Shown: in pieces, positions 36,599-48,699 of the stretch | How the letters are laid out: every line of letters starts with the position of its first letter | Position numbering within the stretch: position 1 is the stretch's first letter | Source of the DNA: Epiperipatus broadwayi | Lineage: Eukaryota; Onychophora; Udeonychophora; Euonychophora; Peripatidae | DNA: 64,000 bases | NCBI GenBank assembly: GCA_028023455.1 | Contig: JAQFVV010006273.1 | Location: 1,984,001 to 2,048,000 of the forward strand | Reading direction: 5' to 3' | Translations under genes and position numbers: made by a program | The notes under the pieces: model-generated | The model's input: only the letters and a program-made list of their open reading frames with translations | Database searches by the model: none | What the model was told of the DNA's origin: nothing

Positions 36599-36737
36599 GT
36601 TGTCAAGGCAACATCTCACCTTTTAATTCTCTGTGATCAAGTTGCAATCTTTAAGTGTCCATATATATTCAATGGACCATTAGTAAGAGTGGATTTCCAC
36701 TCTTGCTATTAAAAGGTGAGAGGTTGCCTTGACAACA
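36599..36737. repeat. MITE-like element with 30-bp terminal inverted repeats
   Basis: TGTTGTCAAGGCAACATCTC continuing to ACCTTTTAAT at the left is matched by the reverse complement at the right (TGTTGTCAAGGCAACCTCTC...). An inner GAGTGGATTTCCACTC palindrome lies near 36689-36704. The element is 139 bp with no coding capacity, inserted in the intron about 110 bp from the donor of exon 36847-36960. The DNA transposon superfamily is not clear from the ends. Confidence 0.8.
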
Positions 36738-36846
36738 GTGAGAAATATTGATTACTATCTATATTGTGAATGTTTAGGTAGTGACTGATTGGTTTCTAAT
36801 AGTTATATATACTTGTGGACATTATCTCCAGAAATATATAGTTTAC

Positions 36847-36960
36847 CTTACTCTGCCGCAATAAAACTCGTGCTAAACAAATAAGCTGTCTCTCTCCCAT
36901 TGAAAAATTTTCTCCTCTCCCATTAATTATGGTCAGTAATTGTTTGCCTTCCATTGAAAT
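36847..36960 (-). CDS. MRP5-like ABCC transporter, exon with the ABC signature of NBD2
   Basis: This 114-bp, 38-codon exon begins [20 protein letters not shown] and continues [24 protein letters not shown] stands where most ABC proteins have LSGGQ; members of the ABCC5/MRP5 and MRP4 lines use SVGERQ, so the change is a family trait, not damage. GRGENF before it is also typical. The acceptor is TTTTTCAG above 36960 and the donor GTAAAC at 36846; both borders are in phase 0 with the neighbouring exons. The 19 residues up to GENF equal the spacing I recall for human ABCC5. The signature motif contacts ATP bound at the opposite Walker A site. Confidence 0.92.
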
Positions 36961-38954
36961 CTGAAAAATAAATTATTACTAATTTAAATAACATCTGAGC
37001 ACTATGCTTGTTTAGGTATATGTTTGTATAAATTCACATAAGTATACAAGGGATAACAATCTACAATAAATTATTTACATATAAGGATCAAAAAATTAAT
37101 ATTTTCCAAATAATTTTCCATCCATGTTATTAATTATATAAATTAAACAATAAAATATTATTTTAAAAAAATATAGCTATCCTGTCATCCATTCGTATTT
37201 TTTTGAATTTGTGTCCCAGACAGAATACTGCATAACAGATTACAGATAAACGTTTTATTGCATTGCTTTTTTCTTTTACTGTTATTTTATTTTGTTTTGA
37301 TTAAATTTATTTTTTGGTTGTTTTTTTAAACATTATACAAATACTCTACAAATATTACATAATTATAAAATTCTATGATAGATAAAAAAAATATAAGACT
37401 CTGGTATTTAATTTTTCAGTAGTTAACTAGAATAAAAGCTTGAAAACTTTATTTACGTCATTATTTAATATTTATTACTTAATATAAACCAGTATTAAGA
37501 TGATTTGATCATAGAACTTTATTGTGAAGTGATATGTAAAGAATTGAAAATACAGACATTTTTTGTCTGAGGCAAAAGTTGAAAATGTTCACCAATATAA
37601 AAATATGCACAGAAATTGTGGATCTCTATGTAGGAGAAAACCTCTAAAGAATTTACTCCAACATGAATATCCACACACAAAAAATCAACTGACTAATTTA
37701 GCTGTGGATGTTTGGGTTTGAAGGTAGAGTCATACTGCTGTTACTTTTATGCATAATGATTGGACAAAGGCACTCTACTTTCTGTTTATGCAGATTTAAA
37801 TATGAGAGGATTCTTCATTCTACTATAAATCATTAGCAATATTATGCAGACCAATGACAGAAGCCCATATGGACTAATGAATATTATTGGCTTGATTTAC
37901 ATATTGAGGAAATAAAAAAAAATACATGTTGAAAGTTTTCTAGCCACATTTGGATGATTTCTCTTGGGAAAAAAGCTTCTTGAAAAGTACATTTGTTGCA
38001 CTTCTTATTACCATCACTTGTTGATTTACTTTTTTTTTTTTTTAGAAAAATAACTATTATATATATACATTTAATTTATGAATTTTTTTATTGCTTTCAT
38101 TTAATGCACTTATTAGCATTATTTAATTTCTTATAATTTTTTTTGTTACTTTACTTAATAAATGCTAATTTTAATTATTATAGCACCATCTGATAATAAA
38201 TTATGTAAGGTTGATGATATACCAATCAATAAAATATTTTCTGTAAATTACTTTTTGAATTGGCAAGAATAGCACTATCATCAGCACACTATAAATCTAA
38301 AAGTGAAATAGATAAAATTCTTATTTTTACATTTAACTGGTTCAAATAAAAAATTGTATTATCAAACTTTTACTGCATTTTGATGCATGCTTTATAAAGA
38401 TGCTTGTAAAGAGTTCCAAAGGCAAGTTATACAAATAGAAAGTACAGTTGACGTTAATACACATATTCGTTTAAAACAAGTTTTGATAATTTCAAACTTC
38501 TATAAATTTCTTTTTCTAAAAAAAAAAACGTATTTTATAAATGAATGTAAGATTATATAATGAAAGATAAATGTGTGAGATATGATGTTACACATCAAAA
38601 ATGAACAAGATTGTTATTTCATACATTTTTTTTAAATTTTGGCTAGGAGAGATCTTAAAAATGCCATATATATTGATCTTTAATGACTGAAATGTTAGGC
38701 AATAAATTGTTACAATAAGTTCTGATTTAAATCAAATAACAGCTTTTTAAAACAAAAAATTATTGAGTATTTGTGGAGTTATTAGAATATATATATTGAA
38801 ATAGATATGTCTGTTTTATGGTTACCCATGTGGTCTTGCACATGAGGAAGAATTGGTTATTAGTACTCGTGAATTGGAATAATAAAAAGTAACAGAAATT
38901 TCTGAAGGTTTATTAATCAAATAAATAATATTTTAAAATATTTGATAAAGGTGA
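36961..38954. other. Part of a 14.7-kb ABCC intron, AT-rich
   Basis: No coding frame, RNA gene or repeat boundary recognised. A T run of about 16 lies at 38030-38044 and short A/T tracts are common. Confidence 0.5.
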
Positions 38955-39172
38955 TGTGATGTATTATGGCTTCTCCTTAAACAAAGTCAAGAATATCTCA
39001 GCAATTATGCCCAGATAAACCTGTTAGCCATTTTATTTTACATTTCCCCACTCTAAATTTACCCATAATCTACTCTATCCCATTTCCACAACATAATCTT
39101 TGTCAACTCTATAATCTTTATATCTAAATCTCTCTTATCTTTTCCCAAACCCAGCATAAAAACCAATAATTC
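38955..39172 (-). pseudogene. LINE family 2, copy C (3' end only)
   Basis: The minus strand matches the ends of copies A and B. It reads GTTTTTATGCTGGGTTTGGG, an acidic-basic KDKRDLDIK tract, GAGTTGACAAAG, TTATGTTGTGGAAATGGGAT, then GGCTAACAGGTTTATCTGGG and the common tail ending near CATAATACATCACATC. Only about 215 bp remain, as usual for a 5'-truncated LINE. Its upstream end touches the Merlin-like element, so that element inserted at or into it. Confidence 0.8.
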
Positions 39173-40155
39173 GTCCACATCATGTTCGCCCTCTATTTTT
39201 TAAAATTAGAACTAAATTATTATTCAAAAATTTTATGTATATGTTACTATATTACAATTATACATTAAAACTTATTAAAATGTAAAAGATAATAAAAAAA
39301 CATTTACCTTTTTAGTCATAATTGTGTCCTATGCATACTAGAAAGTTGTAGAAAAAAGCAGTAGTGCTGTGTCTACTCAGGAAGGCAAATTCTTGTAGGT
39401 ATGATGAAAACAAAGCTCTGCTGGTATCAGATTTTTTTTTTTCAAAATATCTGCCACATTCCTCATGGCAAAAATTAGCCCAGTCAATTACTATTTTTTT
39501 GCTGATGCCAGTCTCATGCACAATGTATTCTTGGGGCAAATTATGTGCTCAAAAATAACTATATTTATAATTGTTCTCAGAGGCAAATGATTTTGGGAAA
39601 AGAAAGACCCCTTTCTGATTGAGCTGTGATGGTGAAATATTCTGCATTACCATCTACACCCAATGAACATTGCATTGTTGGCATATGGTGTAATTCTTCA
39701 AAAGGTGTCTTCTTGCAAGCCATTTGATGGTCAATTCTGGAGTTTGAAGGGCATTCCACAACTGATACATATTCCAGTCTTCTGCCAGAATAGAAGAACA
39801 TTCAAAATTTGATAATCTGGAACTAAACATGCAACAGATCTACTTGCCATTTTTTGCAACTATAAAACTGCACATGTGTGCATCTAATTTGAACTTTTGA
39901 ACCCAGAGTGTCTTTTTTGTAATAATTGCTATAAATGTAGATAGTTTAAATTCTTAAGTTTCAAATAATTTAAACTAATTATTTTAATTAATGCAGTGTA
40001 ATTAATTCAACTTCTTTAAAAAGGTAAATGTTTTTTATTACCTTTTACATTTTAATAAATTTTAATGTAATTGTAATATAGTAGCATATACGTAAGATTT
40101 TCGAATACTAATTTAGTTCTAATTTTAAAAAACAGAGGGCGAGCATGATGTGGAC
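39173..40155 (-). mobile_element. Merlin/ISXO2-like DNA transposon, internally deleted
   Basis: A 983-bp element is bounded by near-perfect inverted repeats of about 148 bp. The left end reads GTCCACATCATGTTCGCCCT and the right end, reversed, GTCCACATCATGCTCGCCCT. The match continues through TTTTTTAAAATTAGAACTAA and on to AAAACATTTACCTTTTT. Inside, on the minus strand, is a broken transposase N-terminal region (see the next entry). The catalytic DDE portion is missing. About 1 kb in length, long arms and a residual transposase piece suggest a non-autonomous derivative that full-length relatives could have moved. The 8 to 9 bases on either side do not match, so no target duplication can be shown. 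Confidence 0.75.
39312..39830 (-). pseudogene. Truncated ISXO2/Merlin-type transposase
   Basis: Two minus-strand frames cover the piece. 39801-39577 has RRLEYVSVVECPSNSRIDHQ followed by MACKK, which resembles the zinc-binding and WRC-like N-terminal part of the family. 39539-39312 reads PQEYIVHETGISKKIVIDWA then NFCHEECGRYFE, close to the family's QxxIxxELGISKxTVIDWxxFCREVC helix-turn-helix region. The expected continuation, GGPGxxVEIDESKF and the rest of the DDE nuclease, is absent; the frame continues into unrelated residues and stops. A stop and a frameshift separate the two frames. It is non-functional. Confidence 0.7.
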
Positions 40156-40879
40156 GCTAAAGTAAACCTTTACCAAATATTTAAACATGATACTGTATTA
40201 GGTTAATTATTATTAAAATATGAAGGATTTAAAGTTTAGAAAAAACTAAATATTTTATAATATAGAATAAAACAGTATTTTTTAAAAATAAATTACAATC
40301 TTTAGAATAAGAAAAATGTACTTAAAATTATAAATGTAAAATGTATACTAGAATATGTACATACTTCAAAAACAACACATTAAAATTAAATAAAGTAAAT
40401 TAATTTTAAAAAACAGCTTAGAAGTAAAAAAAAAAAAGAATAAAAATTGCATTTTTGTGTTTTTTCTTGGAGATAATAGAATAAAAAAAAAAAGACATAA
40501 TGTAGTTTTTACTCCAATATAAGAATTTAAATAAGTAGGTAATTATAGCATATAGAATGGTTTTTTAAATTAAATATAATTAAGATATATATGATTATAA
40601 AAATAAGCAAGGTCATTCAGAGCATATATTAGTGACTTTTCTTAGGAATTCTTTTTCTATGCTACTGCTCTTTGAAGTTAAACATTAAAAAAGCCAACAT
40701 CATGTTTAGTGTCTAAAAAGTAGGAAATCACAGTCTGCCTAAAATCTACCTTGGATTCAATATTTTCAACTTGAATAAGCCTGCTATGATATAGCAGCTA
40801 TAAATGCATCAATTTTTAATAAACAAAATTATAAGTCTGAGGAAGGAAAGTTTAAATATATCAATGAAGCATTTTAGGT
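40156..40879. other. AT-rich intron DNA
   Basis: Nothing beyond A/T tracts is seen within the 14.7-kb ABCC intron. Confidence 0.45.
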
Positions 40880-41960
40880 TTGTTTAAAAAAACACAGATG
40901 TGTTGTTTCCAAGGAAACCCACAGCATGAATTAAAACTTTAAAATAAGGTGCTAAAACAGTTCCTGCAAAGAAATGTTTGACCACAATTTTATATATATT
41001 GTAATGTTTTACATGTTGATTTAGGTCTTATATTGCACACTATAAATTGCTAGTTAATCAAACTATGAAAAAGAAGAATCTTCCATTCATGTATGAGATT
41101 TAGATATCTCAAGAACATAGCTATATTTCCTGATTAACAGACCTACTGGCAGAATCAGTTTTTTATTTATTTAAAAAAGCACCAGGGTCATTCGATCCAG
41201 TAAATCTCGTTGCATCACATCACATGATTTTTTTGCAATAATTTTTTTAATGAAATTATCCAGGGCTTAACTATTAAACAACCAAAGGTAATTTATACAA
41301 TTCTCTAAAATTAATAATATTTTTACTAATAAAATCTAAATAACTAAAATTAAGACTATACAAAGAATGTGCTATATTAATGCTAAATATTTTATTAAAA
41401 CCAATTAAAATATTTAAACAATAAATTATTAAATAAAATTGGAAAGCACATACACATGCTCATCCAGATAATAATATTAATCAAATAATTAATCTTTCCT
41501 ATTTCAATTTTTTTCTTATGTTTCTTCTAGAAGTAACCCATGGATAAAATGAATATCTTTTTGAATAATAAATAAATGAATGTCTCTATCTTTATTTGAA
41601 GCTTCTAGTTAAAATTTATAATTAAATTTAGTTTGCAAACATTTAATTAGTCACAATTTAGGATATGAATATCTTACCGGTAAGTTCTTAAGATTATGTA
41701 GATCATTGATTATTGTATCATACATATATTTCTAGAATGAAAGAGCTCATTGGTAAGCTAACTTTGATTTCTATCATTTTCATATTCCTGGTCCATCCTA
41801 AGGATAGACTCAAAAGCTTTTTGGAGTGATCTCTTTATGGCAAAAGAAGGTGTCTACAAATGCTCTGGTTCCACTCCCACATGACAACTTAGTTAAGCAT
41901 ATAAGAAGTCCAAGATGATTTCTGCATCTTGGACCCATAGAAACTGCTACCCAAGAAAAA
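40880..41960 (+). repeat. Large inverted repeat, left arm (partner 47130-48190)
   Basis: About 1.08 kb aligns by eye with the reverse complement of 47130-48190. Shared blocks in order: TTGTTTCCA near 40907, AATGTTTTACAT near 41002, CCCATTCAT-like near 41082, AAGAACATAGCTATATTTC near 41112, AGCACCAGGGTCATT near 41178, GCATCACATCA near 41212, AATATTTTATTAAAACCAAT near 41384, ATCCAGATAATAATATTAAT near 41462, GTTTCTTCTAG near 41520, AGCTTCTAGTTAAA near 41601, TAGTTTGCAAACATTTAATT near 41629 and TTACCGGTAAGTTCTT near 41676. The right-hand end (41760-41960) matches more loosely (CCTGGTC, TGGAGTGA, GTGTC-ACAAA). It encodes no recognisable protein. Divergence implies considerable age. Confidence 0.72.
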
Positions 41961-42401
41961 AGACAAGACAAAACTGAAATTATTCTCTTTTTTTTTTATA
42001 CTCTCAACCAGTTTTAAGATTTTCTGTGCATATATTTTTCTTTTGTTTTGTTATCAGAATACAGGTTAATAATATTGTACATTTCTCGTTACTTTTTTAG
42101 TTACAAAGTTATCTTTCTATAAATTATTTTGGCCATCTTTAATTATCTCATAAAAGGTTTTTATGATGGTAATCTCTTGCATATGTACTTTTATTTATCT
42201 GGATAAACAATCTGAATGCATTTCTATACTCTCCAATTTTTAACTTTAACTAATTAAATGGATAATATTAAATGCAAATAACTTTCATTGTATGTATTTT
42301 TTTTTTTTTTAAAAATGAATTACATAAAAAAAAATTAAGTATTATTTATTGACAATTTTTAAATTTTACTTTTTTCAACTTTTAAATCTTACTCAATGCC
42401 A

Positions 42402-42438
<37 letters not shown>

Positions 42439-45400
42439 TATATATATATTAATTATTTTAAAAAGATTTTATAATTTAGACTTATTTTAAGAATGTTTTG
42501 TTCGAACCTCATAAGAATATATTATATATATATATATACATATTTCATAGTTATTGTTATTATATTATAAATTATTAATTGATATGCTAGGAGAAATGAA
42601 AGATTTGTTTTGCAGTTTAATTTATCTGAATATTTAATTTAAATTTTTTTTAGAGAGTGTAAAAACAAATATTTGCTAATTCTTATAGAATTTGTTTTAA
42701 AATTTAGTTTTGATTTAAAATACATATTTGAAAGTGTTTCCTTTTGAATATATAGATGAGTATTAATGCAAAAAAATTCTAAAAAAAGTTTTATTTCACC
42801 AAATGGTTTTATATTTTAGATTGTTATATACTACAGAAGTTTAAATGAATTATTTAGAGCACAATAGTCTTAAAAATAGATACAATGTATGAGCACTCGT
42901 GTGAAAATATGTTCTGAATTACATGAAATGTCCAAGAACTAGAATAAAAGACCACTCAGATCTATAATCATTGTAATTTTAAATTAAACATATAAATTAA
43001 TTATTATTTTAAATATGGCAGTAATTGTCTGCATGTAGATTTGATTTTTGCATTAATCTACACTGAAATATATTTTTATGAATATGAACTTATTAAATAA
43101 ATACAATTATATGGTTCCTTTGTTTCTAGTTAAGTATATTTTATATTTATGGTATAATGAGAAGTGATTAATTTGAAGAATTTTGTTTTCCAGGGATAGA
43201 ATTTGAAGCTGACCTATATGATGGATTTAATGTTATAAATATTATGTCTACAAAGTAGGATTTGATAGTGATCATCTATTTAAATTATTATTAGTTTAAG
43301 GAAGCTGCGCATCTAGTTATGCAATCATTTACAAAGACTAACATGAAGTATATCTGGTAGACTAAGTTCACTTTAGATATATAAATGTGATAGCTGTGAA
43401 TTTAAAAGCAATTGAATAAACGAAGAGTTATCAACATGTAGGGTTATATACTTGATATATTAAAGATAAAATATGTATCAACAGCAAGTATTTTTGATCA
43501 TATAGTGATGCTGTGGTTTATAAAAACTGATATCTTATGGTTGATAAGGAAAAAATCTTGAAAATTTTTGAGAATGTCTGAATGTTGTAATGTGACACAT
43601 TAATTAAAGAATACTTTAGAGATGAGATTATTAAAGAAATAAAATTGCTTAGTACTAAAATTTAATTAAATAAGACATTAATTATAAATGAAAATGAATG
43701 CTATTTAAATTAGATAAATATAATTTAAAGGGTAATAATAATAGTTTTATTAGACAGATGATTGGTAAATATTTGCTAATAGATGAATATCTATTTGAGA
43801 ATAGATATGAAGAAATTGTTATAAAAATTATTTACTACAAATCTGTAAATAATTATTTATTTTATTTGTTTAAAGAATGTGAAGTTTCAATTATTTATAT
43901 GAAAACTGTCAGAATCTGAAGATCAGCCCTTATTCCATTTTATTGAGGACTAACTCATATAATCCTTGATTTGGTCAGGTATTATAGAGGGTAATGTATT
44001 AGTCACTTTAACCATTACATACTACAGAGAAAATCTTTTAAATACTAATATAGAAATAGGATATATCCCTGGAATATTTCCTTCTGGTATTTATCATGTG
44101 ATGCCCAGAATTTGATGATAATCATGAACTCAATCCTGAAAGATAAAGTAGTAGTATATGCATTATTTAGTATTATCATGCTTATTACACATTAGTAACA
44201 TGTATATTACTGAACTCAAAGTATAGTAATCTTTTATACATTATCCCAATGCATTTCTTGACCAATACTATCAGGATCATTCTGTGCTAGAGTGGAAGGG
44301 GTGCAATGCACCCAAGTGGTACACTGTAGGTGCGGCACAAATGACTCATCTTAATAAAAAATTTAAATCACTAGATAATCAAAAGAATAATTAAAAACAT
44401 GGATATTTCAATACTTGATTTCATTGATAGTATTTGATTATTTTATTACAGATTTTCCTTATGTATTTGTATTATTTTATTAATTAGACTAGATCTATGA
44501 TTATGTGTTTATGCTGTTTTAAAGACAGATAACTTTATTTTAAATGGAACCGTTTCATCAGCACTTTTATTATATACATATATACAGCCAATAGTATAGT
44601 TTAATTATCACACATTAGAAATTTATGGTACAAAATTACTGTGGAAAGCCATCTTGTGACTGATTCATTAATTAACCTTTTATAACCATTATGATTTTTT
44701 GGGAAAAGTGAGAATATAATGCACACCTAAATGACTCAAACCCTTGAAATAGGCCTGATCACTATATTGAACTGGATCCTTTATCCACTTCAAAACTACC
44801 ATCACAAAATTAAAACTACCATTTATATTTATTAAGTTTTTAAAAGAAAACTATTAAAAAGTTTTGTATTATTTTTTTATGTATTAAGAGTATATGCAAT
44901 AATTTGCACATACTCATTTATATTTTTAAATTCTGTGATTTTACTTTTTCAATAGATTTTAGTTTAAAATAATTTTCTTTTGATGCTTGTTTTTTTTTTC
45001 TCACAGTAATTAAAAGCAAGCAAAGTTTTAATCTATTTGTAAAAGCATTTTAATTTTAAAAAAAGTTTTGATTACGATCAATTTTTTTTTTTTGATTTTA
45101 TTGTTTGTAATTCATTTTTAAAAGCCGAGACTTATTTTTTTTAAATTAATTTTTAAATAGATGAGCCCTGGTCAGATTTTGTTTTTTTTTTTAAAAAAAT
45201 TAAGATTAAGTGAGAGATGGAGATTTAATCTGATTAAAACTTTTAATTAAAGATTAGGTGGAAGATAACAATTCACATAAATAGCCTTGGTTTTCAATTG
45301 AATTATTTTTATTCTGCTTCTTATTTGCTAACTCTTATATTTGCTAATTGTGGATGGTGGTTGCATTATATTTTGAAGATTGCTGTTTGTGTCCTATATC

Positions 45401-47129
45401 ACAACTGCTGATATTATATTTTTGCGAAGGGAAAATTACTAACTACTATTTGCCATGCCAAAAATACACACCATGAGAAATCTTAATAATATGCAGTGCT
45501 AAATCAACCCAAAGATGAAGCCTGGAGCTCTATAATTGTATTTTCAAGAACATGACCTAAAAGCTCGGTCCAGAACTGATTCCAGTGATTGCCTTCAGAC
45601 TCCCAAACAAATAAATAGAAATCAAAACCTTTAAGATGATCTCTATATAGACCTGAACTGTGTTATCCCACTGGAAGCAATCAGTCGGATAGAATATTGT
45701 TTTGAGGTAAATGAAAATTTTCATATTATAATCAGGGCTTAAATCTCTATGTTAAAGTTTCAGCTTAATATAAAAATAACCCTGCACCTATAATATGTAT
45801 AACCATTTAAATATTATTAATTACTTTATTATGTATTTTTATTATTATATGTATTAAAGTCTTAGTTTTAAAATTTCATATTTTAAATTTATTTATCCGA
45901 GTGTATTGCAAGTTTACATTTTATATGCTTAGTGTTTTCTCTTTTTATAGTACTAACTCTTGATAAATGCTTGGGCAGACATTAGCAACTTTTTTTAACT
46001 TACCTATTCTTTATTTTTTCATCATAATTAATTTAAATGATCTTGGTTTACATTTCCTGCAGACCAAAAATGTTTTGGATAGTGATTTATAGATTGTATT
46101 GTTCCATTTTTCCTAAATTGCAGATTTTCTTCTATGATTACATAAAATCATAATCTTTTCTTGTTCTATTGTCAGAGTTGACCTTGGGAGTTTTAAACGT
46201 GACCTTTTCTGGAGTGTTTGCAGGCATTTGACATTCTTACATCCAGATATTTCTTTTTCAGGCTAAGGAAAGCTTGCCTGCACTGTTTGTTGACTTCTGT
46301 GCAAAATTATGCTCTTTTGAAATCTTTAAATAAAGGAAAACCAGAATTTGTTTATATAAATTACTAATAGGAAAATATTATAAATCCCTTTAATTCTTAG
46401 GTGAGAAAATGAACTGATGCCAGTACTCCCGTACACTCTCTGATAAATCCGTTTGAGAAATCTAGATCAAACTTTCATATTTTGTTTGACTAATATTTAT
46501 TTTGTTTAATTTAATAAATCTTAATACTTATTTATAATTATTTTTGGCTAATGTTAGTCTCTGGATTCTTTTCTCAATTATCAGAACAATGTTAAAGATA
46601 TCTTTCTCTCACTCGGTCTACCTGGTAGCTTTCATCATCAACTTTTGGATCACTATAAATTAAATTTTCTACATAGTTAGAAACCTATTGGCACCCTCAG
46701 TGATCAAAAGAAGATTGAACTGACTGGTACAACAACATGGGAATTTGTTAATATTTAAAAAAACTAAAAAAGATAAAATTTAAAAATCGTTCAAGTGACG
46801 CAATTTAAATTTATTTTAGATACATACAATGAAAAGTATTTGTACATTTAGTATTATCTATTTAATTAAAAATAAATGTTAAAATTGGAGGGAATAAAAA
46901 GGTCTTTCAAATTATTAATCCAGATAATTAAAAGAAATTCCAAACTCAAGGGATTACAATCAGTTTTAATGCTCATTAAAATTGGCTGAAATAATTTATA
47001 AAATGAGAACTTTGTAATTAAAAAGTAATAATAAATGTACAAGATTATCAACTTGTATTTTGATAAAATAAAGGATAATACATGTGCAGAAAAAGTAAAA
47101 ACTGGTCGAAAGTATAAAAAGAAGAATAC
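41961..47129. other. Spacer between the large inverted repeats
   Basis: These 5.2 kb are AT-rich. They hold a (CA)n microsatellite (42405-42434) and TA runs (42521-42540). A plus-strand region at 43195-44340 has mixed, less random composition, including the frame 43698-43919 (MLFKLDKYNLKGNNNSFIRQ...), which I could not assign. Poly-T/poly-A tracts lie at 44990-45210. The segment 45495-45715 vaguely resembles the LTR-like repeat of 4400-5355 (TGCAGTG, CCCACTGGAAGCA, GAGGTAAATG). No complete gene is visible. Confidence 0.4.
42405..42434. repeat. (CA)n microsatellite
   Basis: About 15 uninterrupted CA units, followed by TGTATATATATAT. Confidence 0.95.
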
Positions 47130-48190
47130 AATTTTGATTAAGGTCTTTTGCTGGCTTTTTTATGCATAGATGGGTGAGACGACAGAGCTAGATTTGGTTT
47201 CTGTTCTTTCAATTGCAATAAATGCTGTATCCAGAAATATTCATATGCTGAACCAATGTGTCAGGCATGAATAGAAACTGGACCATTTTGTGGACACCTC
47301 TTATCACAAAGTCACTCCAGCTTTGCATCTAGCCATACCTTGCAGCTGACCAGGGATGTAAAAAAATGTCAACAGAATGAAACCAAAGTTTTTCATCCCA
47401 AGGAAATACATGTATGCTACAATGATCTACAATCTACCTAGACCCAAGAACTTACTGGTAAGCTACTATTATTCATATCCGATTTGTGACTAAATTAAAT
47501 GTTTGCAAACTAACTTTAACTATGAAGCTTCTAATGCCAAAATAGACATTCACCTAGAAGAAACTTAAGTGTAATATGAACTGTGTAATTATTTGATTAA
47601 TATTATCTGGATTAGTGTGTATGTATTCTTTCCAGTTTATTAATAATTCTTGTTTAAATATTTTGATTTGTATTAATAAAATATTTATCATTAAAACAAA
47701 CCTTTCATTGTGTATTCTTAATTTTAAGTATTAGATTTTATTAACAGTTTATCACAGGAAAAATTCCTAAAGAAATTTTATATAAAAGATTTAAGTGGCA
47801 AGAAAACAAAATCACTATCTTATTTTGGTTATTTGTTTTTAATTGATGATGTGATGCAGTGGAATTTAGTGGGTTAATGATCCTGGTGCCCTTTTAAATA
47901 AATAAAAAACTGATTTCACCAGCAATGCAAACCATAATAAATAGTAGGTCAGTTAATGACGAAATATAGCTATGTTCTTGAGATTCTAAACTTGTAGATG
48001 AATGGGAGACTCTTATTTTATATAGTGCGATTAAGTAATGCATTATAATGCATAATAGAAGGTCTAAATACCAATGTAAAACATTCTAATATATATATAT
48101 TAAAAGCAATATATAAATCATTTTTTTGCTTCCAACACTTTTCTGCATTTGCCTGGAAACAAAAGCAAGATCTATAGTTCTTGATTTTCT
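47130..48190 (-). repeat. Large inverted repeat, right arm (partner 40880-41960)
   Basis: Reverse-complement match to 40880-41960 over about 1.06 kb. The best parts are GGTTAATGATCCTGGTGCCC near 47869, ATATAGCTATGTTCTTGAGA near 47965, AAATGTTTGCAAACTAACTT near 47496 and GATTAATATTATCTGGATTA near 47595. The two arms are 5.2 kb apart, making a 7.3-kb structure. Confidence 0.72.
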
Positions 48191-48699
48191 AAAATCTCAC
48201 TAAGTCTCTGTTAATTATATGATTGGGAGCAGCCTAGTCAAGTAAAATTCTTAAATGTACTTTTAGTTTAGTGGATATTAAATTCCATCATAACAATTGC
48301 ACTCTTGTATATTATCTTTATTTACATGAATCTCATTAATATCAGAAGGCACAACTTTTTTGTAGCTAATATATCAGCGTATGTTAAAATTTTTTTCAGG
48401 CATCTCATTAAACTGCTGCCTATCTATTTTTAAGACTTTAAAGAACTTTTTTAATTTCACAAACTAAAAGTCTTTGTCCAAATCTAAATAAGAAGGTGGA
48501 ATATATATATATATCATTAAAAATGATCTCAATCTTTCAATCTTCATTCAAAAAGTGATCAAAATATCCCTTACTGTTGAAATACCATTCTGAAGAAGTG
48601 ATATTCATGAATTTAATATAATTATGCTATTATTTTCTAATTCCATATTATTTTATTGCATCAAAAAAGAATTTAAAGTGATTCTGATAAATTATCTTG

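Noticed and set aside
42405-42540. Regulatory element at the CA/TA repeats
   Set aside because: A plain microsatellite followed by TA-rich DNA explains it.
43195-44340. Transposase gene inside the large inverted repeat
   Set aside because: The region looks less random than its surroundings, but I could not identify any catalytic or zinc-binding motif, so no gene is called.
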